Shown in pieces: positions 33,080 to 41,400 of a stretch of 64,000 bases of DNA (the first letter of the stretch is position 1; each line of letters begins with the position of its first letter). Made by a program: the position numbers and the translations under genes. Below the pieces are notes generated by a model, which was given only the letters and a program-made list of their open reading frames with translations, was not told the origin of the DNA and made no database searches. The stretch comes from Saccharicrinis sp965230625 (GTDB lineage Bacteria > Bacteroidota > Bacteroidia > Bacteroidales > Marinilabiliaceae). The stretch spans positions 124,001 to 188,000 of the forward strand of contig CBDDLL010000001.1 in NCBI GenBank assembly GCA_965230625.1, read 5' to 3'.

Positions 33080-33162
33080 AAGAGCTGCAACTTTTACAAT
33101 TGCAGCTCTTATTATTTTATTTACGGCTTACTTATTTCACGGATCGCAGATCCGCGCCAGCC
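33080..33162 (-). repeat. Structured repeat unit, copy A
   Basis: 83 bases. A perfect hairpin AAGAGCTGCAA / TTGCAGCTCTT (9-base loop) is followed by T-rich sequence and a conserved block with the palindrome CGGATCGCAGATCCG. The hairpin differs in sequence from copy B (32461-32543) but keeps pairing, so the structure is what is conserved. Inverted-repeat elements with GGATCnnnGATCC cores are reminiscent of REP elements. Confidence 0.7.
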
Positions 33163-33412
33163 TTTGACAGCAAGTACAGCTTTCTCGATGCTTCATCGGA
33201 AGGTTCGCTTTCGCTCATCTCCTTTATTCCTACATGACCAATCCTAACGTTGGCCTTTTCTCCCCTCGCTTCACACTATTTGATTACTCAAACAGCATCA
33301 GGAAAGTAGTTTGAAGCCTGTGCCTGTACACCGACCCCGGAGGGCCTTCTGACCGTTGCCAGAATCCTCCATCTTATTTGTAGTTGCGTGACATTGGTCA
33401 CTCACAGCACAC
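33163..33412 (-). mobile_element. Probable group II intron remnant (domain I part, no ORF)
   Basis: This stretch is clearly more GC-rich than its surroundings. On the minus strand it starts with GTGTG (33408-33412), which fits the GUGYG 5' end of group II introns. Further along it has TGTAGGAATAAAGGAGATG and GAGCGAAAGCGAACC, resembling domain I of bacterial group II introns such as the Lactococcus LtrB element. No reverse transcriptase frame and no catalytic domain V were found, so it would be a 5' fragment. The call rests on memory of family motifs and needs a covariance-model search. Confidence 0.45.
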
Positions 33413-33473
33413 TCCGAGCTTACTGGGTCTGTATTATATTATGTTTTAAATAATTTTGTGATTAATGGTAGAT

Positions 33474-33746
33474 TTATAAAAACAACAATGCTTCATATAA
33501 ATTATATATTATCCCTAACAGAGTTAATATCCAATTAAATTTTTTAGAAAATATGCGACTCAAAAAATAAATAACAATTGTAAATATTCCTACAAACCAA
33601 GAGTACGTTAAGTTTAAAAAACCCCCATGTCCTACACTATCAGGAATTTCTGCGGACATCGCAATTAACCAAGAAATTAATGCAAATATTAATATAATCA
33701 TTACATTTTTACTTGGCCTATTAAGAAATCTAATAACTTTATTCAT
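33474..33746 (-). CDS. Three-TM small membrane protein, candidate immunity protein for RHS B2
   Basis: 90 residues, nearly all hydrophobic, with membrane segments at about 15-31 (VMIILIFALISWLIAMS), 45-62 (LTYSWFVGIFTIVIYFL) and 71-89 (NWILTLLGIIYNLYEALLF). It starts 7 bases after the stop of RHS gene B2, whose tip carries a lipase-like motif. A tightly coupled small membrane protein is the expected place for an immunity factor against a membrane-acting effector. No sequence family was recognised; the role is inferred from position. Confidence 0.65.
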   Translation of the reverse strand: MNKVIRFLNRPSKNVMIILIFALISWLIAMSAEIPDSVGHGGFLNLTYSWFVGIFTIVIYFLSRIFSKKFNWILTLLGIIYNLYEALLFL

Positions 33747-33753
33747 TTCCTCC

Positions 33754-36700
33754 TCAGTTTAAGAAATTATTTATAGTATCAAATATCTCTTGCCATGTCT
33801 GGACACCATGTCCTTTATGCTCTTCATCATGCTCCATTCTTAAGAACAACATATCGCTACCTTTAATTGCGTCTAGTTCAGATCCTCCATTAAAAAATGC
33901 ATTAAGTATCCAACCCTTCATTCCATATTTCGAAGAAACTTGATCTGTAACAGTTGAGAATTGCAATCCTAACACACTGTTTGGATGTTCAAAGTCTCCT
34001 GGTTGGTGAGGAGATATATAAATACCTGCTTCAACAAGAGATGAATACTCACTTTCAACCAATACAGATAACATACCTGCAGCAAACGCAGCACCTTGAC
34101 TATGACCTACCACCTTTATTGTCTCACCTTCTCCAAGTTTTACCTTCCCCTTTTTTATTCTCTTAATTAAGTTTAAGCCGCTCTTTTCTCCTTGGGCAAA
34201 TCTATCTATAGCTTTAGAATGAAAATCATCGGTAGCATTTATGTACGCAAAATTATGATCTTTGTATATATCTCCTATTCTATCATCAATATTACCCCAA
34301 TAATCAAGTCTACTCTTAAACATTAGTGGTTCACCACTAGTATATATATTTCTAGGAGGTGGATATGCATAATGTTTAATGTAATCTCCATCATAAACAC
34401 CATGAGTTTTCCAAGCCATCGCCCTATCAAATATCAACCCATTAACAAAAACGACTAGCTTTCCGTCTGGATCAATTGCATTTATAGGATTATTGAGTAC
34501 GTAGGTATAGGGACTGAAAGATTCATATTTTTCTGACAGAGGATCGTTCACATGCCACCTCCCCAAGCTTGCATCATAAAACCTTGCTCCGTAATCGTAC
34601 CAATCTAATTCAATATTATTTATCTTATCATCTTGTAGCTCTTTGCCATTATACTTGTACTTGTTGTTGACACCTCCACTTAACTTTTTTGTCATTAACA
34701 TACCAAATGGATAATAATCGGCTTGGTCAACAATGCTTCCGCCTGAGTTTACTGATAAGCGGGTATTACCCAGGTGATCTTTAATGTGATACACATAATC
34801 TGTTGTGCCATCGGTATTGACCATTCCTTCGGGATGCAGCACATATTTCAAAGAACTTCCCTCGTAAACAAAACCTCCAGCGTAATAAGTCTCTGTACCG
34901 TTTGGAGCTATTTTTACCAGTTTTTGCCCGTTGGCACTATAAATATACTCAATTGTTTTGTTATCTGTACCTGTTAACTTTTTAGGTAGGTTTAAATAGT
35001 TGTATTCTACAGTTTTCAATCCTTTATTATTGTCCTTTACCATATTGCCGTTCAGGTCGTAACTATAGGTATTGGTGCTTCCTTCTCTAAAACCATCTGT
35101 ACCGTTACTCTTGTCATCCACACTTAACAGTTGGTTCCCTGTGTAAGCATAAGTAAGGTCATCAATAAGGGATCCTGCTTTTTTGCGTGACAGTTTATTT
35201 ATATTACCATTTAAATCGTAACTGTTATGGATATTTCCATGCACATCTTTTTCTCCTATGATAACATTGTATTGATCAATATTGGTTGTAAAATTAGTCC
35301 CTTCCCCATAATCGGCTTCAATTAAACGGTTTAATCCATCATAGCTAAAACCATAGGCTTGTTTTCGTCCGGGTGACCCAATACTTGAGTTTGCAGGTGA
35401 CTGCCATTCTATGGCCGATATGTTGCCATTGTATTGTACAGAATTGGTAAGATTTGCTACTGCATCGTTATAGTGCAGTTTCATACCAAACTTTTTCTTA
35501 GCGTTGGTAGTCACATCGTCCGGGTTATTAATTTGGGTCAGCCATCCACGGATATTATACTTGTAATCCATTTGTTGTACCGGGTTGGCATCGCCTCCTA
35601 CTTTTTTGGTGATTAACTCACCCAGTTCGTTGTACTCATTTTTAGCAATGGTAACCAGGTTAACAGCACCAGTCATTTGCTGTTTTATAGTTAGCAGACG
35701 GCCTGCATGATCATAATCATTTTTTTGCCTTATTATACGTTTGTTTTGTGTGGATAAGCTGGTTTTATGACATTGCCAAGTCTCCATCACTTTTCCTACA
35801 AAATCGTAGCTGGTCAATACAACATCTTCACCTCCTACATAATTGTCGGATTGAGCCAATACGGGTCTTAACTTGTCATCGTAATAGGTAACAGCGGTAA
35901 GCCAGGTGTTTTGGCTATCCAGTACCTTGGTCTTTGTTCCAGTTACAAGTCCTCTAAGCTTATTGTAATAACTTATTGTGGGCAATGTAGCTCCTGTTAG
36001 GCCATGGTTGTTAAACTCGGCTAACAGGTCATTAAAATAAGTGCTTTGATCACTGCTCCCTGTCCACTCATAGTCATCGTAATAGGTTATAGATAAGTAG
36101 CCGTTTGCTGATACGTTTTTAGGGTAGCTGTTGTCCGAATATCCATGTACTATGCTTCCCCTTTCCTCAAATTCCTTGTTATTGGTGTTAGCGTAAAAGT
36201 TATCCACCACTGTTTGCATAGCACTTTGTTCTGTAATATTATTATCTACAATCCCAGTTGCTATTGGGCGGTTCAGCTTATCGTACTTGGTAAATAGCCA
36301 TTCCCCGTTCTTGCGCATCTCTCCGTCTTGGGTTGCTACAAGGCGGTCGCGATTATCGTAAACCATGTAAATAGTAGTTGCCCCTGGTAGTGCTTTCTCC
36401 ACCATGCGGTTAAGGCCATCGTACTCATAGGCGTATATCAAATCGGCTGAGGCATTACCTGTAGTAATGGTCAGTTTTCCATCGGTAGCAGAATTAAAAA
36501 CAAAACCAGGTCCCAAAGTAAGGCTGCTACCTTGGTTTATCATATACTCACTAACACCGCTTTCTTGTTGATTAAGCGTTTTATCCTGCGCTATTAATTT
36601 AAAGGATTTAGGACTGCTACTTCCTTCTCCATATAAATGTTTGACCGCTTCTGGTGGCAATACATACCGTAGCAGACCATAATCGTCGTACACATAGTAG

Positions 36701-38238
36701 GTTTCTACAGGTGTTATCGTTCCGCTTTGGTTTACGTAGGTTCTTTTTAACACCACTTGCCCCTGGAAATTTTTGTATTCCTCGGTGGTATGTAACTGTC
36801 CACTGCTCCAGTTCTCGTCTTTGGTAACGGTTTTTACCAATTTTTTGGCCGGGTAGTAGCTACGGTCACCAATTACCTCGCCACCTGTATTGGAAAGCTG
36901 GCCGTTTATTACCTGTAACAAGAGTACATCCTCCGCGCTATTGCTTTGGTAATCGAACCTGATGGTGTGGTTATTGCCTATTTGCCACTCCGATCCAGGT
37001 GCTCCTTGTTTTAAAACACGATTTAAGGGGGAGGCCTCAAATTCAGTTTCTGCAAAAGCAAAATCATCCTGAACTGCACCATGGTGGCCTGTCCAGTTGG
37101 AAACTGCCAACTCTGTTTCTATGTATGCCCCTTGGTTGGCCTTGTTAAGTACATACGGAAGGTACTTTTTTTGTTCCTGGCCGTATTGATTGTAATCAAT
37201 GGGCTGAACCATATCGTAGCCTCCTGGGCTGGCACCCATCTGTATCACTTGGTCGGGACGGGAAAGGCCGTCGTAATAGGTTACGTTTGCCAATATGTCA
37301 TCTGCCGATTGAATTTCTGAGACTGATTTAATAGCTTTTTGATAGTCACGGGAGGCTACATATCGCTTATTGGAGGTAAGGTGAATATATGTCATTGCTT
37401 CGCCTAAAATAATTGTACCGTCCATTTCAGAATAACATCCATCAGAATTGTTAGCCCTTACGGTATAAATGCCATCAGCATAATCACCCGTCCATTGAAT
37501 TGCTCCACCTGTTCCATTCAAAGGAGAACCAATTTCTTCGTAACTGTTCATCAGTTGATAACTGACCCCTGTCTGTGAACTGTTTAAAAATGGCCTTGGA
37601 TTACTTTCACTTACGGGAGAAAGCGTATAATTATCCGGAAAGTTTTTGATAGTTACCGTTACAGAAGAAGATGTTTCGCTCCAAAGGTCATCATTACTGT
37701 AGGCTCTTAGGTAATAAGTACCATTGTTGGTGACTACCAATTTGCTTTGGCTATGATTGCGGTTTGTACCATTTGCAGTATTTTGCCAATAATATGTCAC
37801 ATTTTCAGGGGGTGTGTTACTTGTAAGAATAGTTTCGCCACATTTATCTTCTTTGGAAGGTACTGGAGGGGCTGAAGGGGCTGTTACAATTGTTTTAAGC
37901 AATTGATAAACTTCTATTTCATCAGTATTGCCTGTTGCATCAGTAACCTTAATAAATCCTCCCCTGGCACCAGTCCCTTCATTTGCACTGCAATTTACCA
38001 GTAAAACAGGTACTCCTCCCTGTTCATTACTATGGTCAATAATATTTAACCATGGAGGATGTTCGACAATGCTAAAGGGTGGAAACGGTTCAACTCGCAC
38101 AATTTCAAATGTACCCCCTTTGGGATCAAGTTCTCTTTCTGGTTTTGTAAAAACAGAACCAGTATATTGCCCCCAGCTATTTATCGCGATAGCATTTAGT
38201 AGAACAATAAGAACAATTAGTTTATATATTAATTTCAT
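33754..38238 (-). CDS. RHS/YD-repeat protein B2 with alpha/beta-hydrolase (lipase-like) tip
   Basis: 1494 residues from the ATG at 38238; upstream codons in the frame lack a signal. Signal peptide YKLIVLIVLLNAIAINSWG. The N-terminal 260 residues look Ig/BACON-like (PPWLNIIDHSNEQGGVPVLL). A DUF6443-like segment (YVASRDYQKAIKSVSEIQSA) and long YD repeats follow. The RHS core box (RFYDASLGRWHVNDPLSEKY, AIDPDG) ends near residue 1259. The 235-residue tip contains VVGHSQGAAFAAG, a GxSxG nucleophile elbow (Ser near residue 1380). Asp residues and a late His (EHKGHG) could complete a triad. A phospholipase-type antibacterial effector is the likely role. Confidence 0.85.
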   Translation of the reverse strand: MKLIYKLIVLIVLLNAIAINSWGQYTGSVFTKPERELDPKGGTFEIVRVEPFPPFSIVEHPPWLNIIDHSNEQGGVPVLLVNCSANEGTGARGGFIKVTDATGNTDEIEVYQLLKTIVTAPSAPPVPSKEDKCGETILTSNTPPENVTYYWQNTANGTNRNHSQSKLVVTNNGTYYLRAYSNDDLWSETSSSVTVTIKNFPDNYTLSPVSESNPRPFLNSSQTGVSYQLMNSYEEIGSPLNGTGGAIQWTGDYADGIYTVRANNSDGCYSEMDGTIILGEAMTYIHLTSNKRYVASRDYQKAIKSVSEIQSADDILANVTYYDGLSRPDQVIQMGASPGGYDMVQPIDYNQYGQEQKKYLPYVLNKANQGAYIETELAVSNWTGHHGAVQDDFAFAETEFEASPLNRVLKQGAPGSEWQIGNNHTIRFDYQSNSAEDVLLLQVINGQLSNTGGEVIGDRSYYPAKKLVKTVTKDENWSSGQLHTTEEYKNFQGQVVLKRTYVNQSGTITPVETYYVYDDYGLLRYVLPPEAVKHLYGEGSSSPKSFKLIAQDKTLNQQESGVSEYMINQGSSLTLGPGFVFNSATDGKLTITTGNASADLIYAYEYDGLNRMVEKALPGATTIYMVYDNRDRLVATQDGEMRKNGEWLFTKYDKLNRPIATGIVDNNITEQSAMQTVVDNFYANTNNKEFEERGSIVHGYSDNSYPKNVSANGYLSITYYDDYEWTGSSDQSTYFNDLLAEFNNHGLTGATLPTISYYNKLRGLVTGTKTKVLDSQNTWLTAVTYYDDKLRPVLAQSDNYVGGEDVVLTSYDFVGKVMETWQCHKTSLSTQNKRIIRQKNDYDHAGRLLTIKQQMTGAVNLVTIAKNEYNELGELITKKVGGDANPVQQMDYKYNIRGWLTQINNPDDVTTNAKKKFGMKLHYNDAVANLTNSVQYNGNISAIEWQSPANSSIGSPGRKQAYGFSYDGLNRLIEADYGEGTNFTTNIDQYNVIIGEKDVHGNIHNSYDLNGNINKLSRKKAGSLIDDLTYAYTGNQLLSVDDKSNGTDGFREGSTNTYSYDLNGNMVKDNNKGLKTVEYNYLNLPKKLTGTDNKTIEYIYSANGQKLVKIAPNGTETYYAGGFVYEGSSLKYVLHPEGMVNTDGTTDYVYHIKDHLGNTRLSVNSGGSIVDQADYYPFGMLMTKKLSGGVNNKYKYNGKELQDDKINNIELDWYDYGARFYDASLGRWHVNDPLSEKYESFSPYTYVLNNPINAIDPDGKLVVFVNGLIFDRAMAWKTHGVYDGDYIKHYAYPPPRNIYTSGEPLMFKSRLDYWGNIDDRIGDIYKDHNFAYINATDDFHSKAIDRFAQGEKSGLNLIKRIKKGKVKLGEGETIKVVGHSQGAAFAAGMLSVLVESEYSSLVEAGIYISPHQPGDFEHPNSVLGLQFSTVTDQVSSKYGMKGWILNAFFNGGSELDAIKGSDMLFLRMEHDEEHKGHGVQTWQEIFDTINNFLN

Positions 38239-38456
38239 CTGTTTATAATTTAATTTTTTTGTCAGATGGAACTCCCAAAATACAATCATCATCGTGTGTG
38301 ACAATACCTTATCATGGTCGTTTCATGTTTTTATAATTTATTAAAACTTTGATAACCAGCTCAAATTTCAATCATGCTCTTGTTTTGCTAATTGTTTGCT
38401 CTGGCCTTGATTGTTTTATATTTTTATTCTCTAATGTAATTTGAATAAATTAAGGA

Positions 38457-41400
38457 TCAGTTCACTCTGGTTATAACAATTGGAATTTCACCTATTGGTT
38501 CCGACTCTACTCTATTATAAAATTTAAGAGTGTATTCTCCGGGCTGTTGAAGCTCAAAGTTATCCTCTGGAACTGGGTAATTATAGTCCCACAACTCGCT
38601 TCCATCTGGGTAACAAAGTTTAACATCTAGATAATCATTTTTTGATATTTCCAGCTTATAATGCCAATTATGGTTTGTGTTTTTATCAATAAGTTCTACA
38701 CCGCCACCTTCTGAATATGATGAATATTTAATTTCATGTCCAACATTTTCTTCAAATTCATTTGTAAAACCAGTTACCTTAGATAAGTCATGACCCACTG
38801 TAGCGTAACCGTTTTGCGTAGTTTGGTTTTCATAGAATGATCTAAATAAAAGTAAAACAGAAATATCGCTAGAACCATAATCATTTATAGGTATTAATTT
38901 GGTTATCTGGCCATTATCAACAGTAATAGTTGCTATTGTTTTATTTTGTAAGCCTTTTTTTGTAACATTCACCAATACATTTATTTTTGATTCACCGGCG
39001 CTGCAATAATTATTAGACAGAAGTACATTAGGGTTATCGCAAGACAAAGTGCACGGAAAGTCACTTTTTATTTTAACATCATGGCAAGAAGCGTAGGACC
39101 AATCACCAACTTTTAAAGATTTAGGTGTAACTTGAAGGTTGAATTCGCTTTGCTTAATGCGTGTATTATAATTAATATCTTTCAAAATATTTCCTTCATT
39201 GTCTCTTATTTCTTCCAAACGACCCGAAGAGTCGTATACATAAGATGTAAGCCACTCATTTTGGCTGTATTCATGCGATAACAAACCCATACTATTAAAT
39301 GATCTACATGAATAAACCGGCAGTTTGGGATGTAACACCACCGTTCCTACACCTGTATTGTTTGTATTCATTATGGCACTATAATCCACCTCAATCTTAT
39401 TTAAGTTGTTAAGATTACCTATGTTGGAAAAATTGATAGGGATATTTACCAATGCCCAACTGTCGGGTTCAACTGTAGTATTAATAGTTTGTTCTGCAGA
39501 TTCCGAATTGTCGTTATAAATGGCCTTATACTTAACCTGTAAACTATTACTAGTTGGCTTTATTACTGCTTTTAAATAAATTTCACTGTCTACATTTGGA
39601 TTTTCAATTTCAACAGATAAAGGAGCTGGTGTTAAATAAGCCGGAGGTTCATTAAGAAGAATCATTAAACGATTTAGGCTTTTAAAAACGTCTCCCTCAC
39701 TTTCTTTCGGAATAGGATCATGCTGATTAACTCTGTGTAATAAACTTGAGAAGTTGTCAGGAGGAATACTATTTGTGTGGCCACCATTGTAAAAAGAAAA
39801 AAGCCTAATTAATGAGTATAAATAAACATTGTAATATTTAATTTGTGGGTACTCTGGATTAGCTTCCAGTGTTTGATATATTGGATCATAAATATTGTGA
39901 TATGCATAAAACAAGTCATTCGATTTTCTAAAAGAAGTTTCAGCTACCCATTTAATATTTCCATCTAACAATCCTTCACTCAACCCAATCCAATCCTCAA
40001 ACAAACTATAGATAACCTCCCCAAAGTCATTAGAATTTCCATATAATAACGATTCATAATATTCCGATATAGTCACAAGGTTCTGCCTAAGGTCTGCTCC
40101 TAAATTGCTAAATCCATATGCACTTCCAAGGTATTCCGTACAAGCAGAATTAAACGCTTCCAGTATTTCTAAATCACCAGCAGTTGCAGATTCATGGGCA
40201 ATATCTTCTTTACAATAGTGATTCCTGCAGTCTATTAAATTAGGGTTTTCGCAAATAGCTTCAAACAAAACATCACCTGTTGTGGCATCTCTTTTGTAAA
40301 CCGTTTCCAACCCATTGTTTTCCCTTTTCTTTAACACAGCTACCTTTTTATCTAAGGAGGTATCGTATGTGAGCTCTAGGTTATTCCTGTAAAAATCAGA
40401 TGAATAAGCAAATACACTAGAAAATCCTGAGTTTTGGTTAAAGTCGTTTGTTTGCTGTATTTCAGGCACCAGATCTCCAATGTTTTGGTAAGAAGTGTAT
40501 TGAGCACTAGGCAAAATAAAATCTTTACTTTCTTTGGTAACCTTGGTAAAATCCGTAATGTTGCTTGACAAAAGATGATAGGAATTGTTGGGCTTTTTTA
40601 GCCAGGTTTGCGTTTCTATGGGTATACCTACTTGGTTAAGTTCGCTCATAAGGGTTACCGGATGACCGGGATCTAAGCTGTAATCATTTGCATACTTATT
40701 TCTGACCAAGATAGTTTCTCCCTTGCTGTTTGAGGTAAGATTTGAAGAAGGACGTACTTTACTTGCACCATTGTATTGAAACTCTGTACTTGTTAAATTA
40801 ACTATGGATGGATGATTGTCTGGAATTACGTTGCCAATTGGGGTTCCGCTATAAAATGCGGGCATAGTAAACGAGCCATCTAAATGGTGTACTTCTTTTC
40901 TCTTAAGCCTTTTTTTTCGATTCAATACGAAAAAATAATTCCTCAGATTAGAGTCCACCACTGGCTTTAGTCTATACTGATATGCATTCTTAAAATCATC
41001 GTATGGAGTGCTTTTGACAAATACTTCCACGAAAGAAGTATTATGCGCAATAAACCTGCTGTGGCCCATTGTATATTCTTCCTTGTTGAACGGCAAGCTT
41101 TCAAGCCAAGTATCAATGTTATAATCTGGTATCTCAAGTGTCTCTAACAATGTTTCGTTGCCTTCTTCATAAAAAGGTTTAAAAAGTAAAGACGGGTTAT
41201 AAGATACTGGGTCGCTCCTATGATTGTTTTTCCGTTCGGGAGTATCTTCTGTAATAGATACTTCATTGAGATATGATCGGAAATCATGCTCATTCAATGA
41301 ACCTAAGAACGTTTTAGTCATGTACGGATTTTCTTTTCCAATTTCGTAATACCAATATTCTTGTTTAAGGAGACGATTGTTTTCGGAAACATAATATTTG

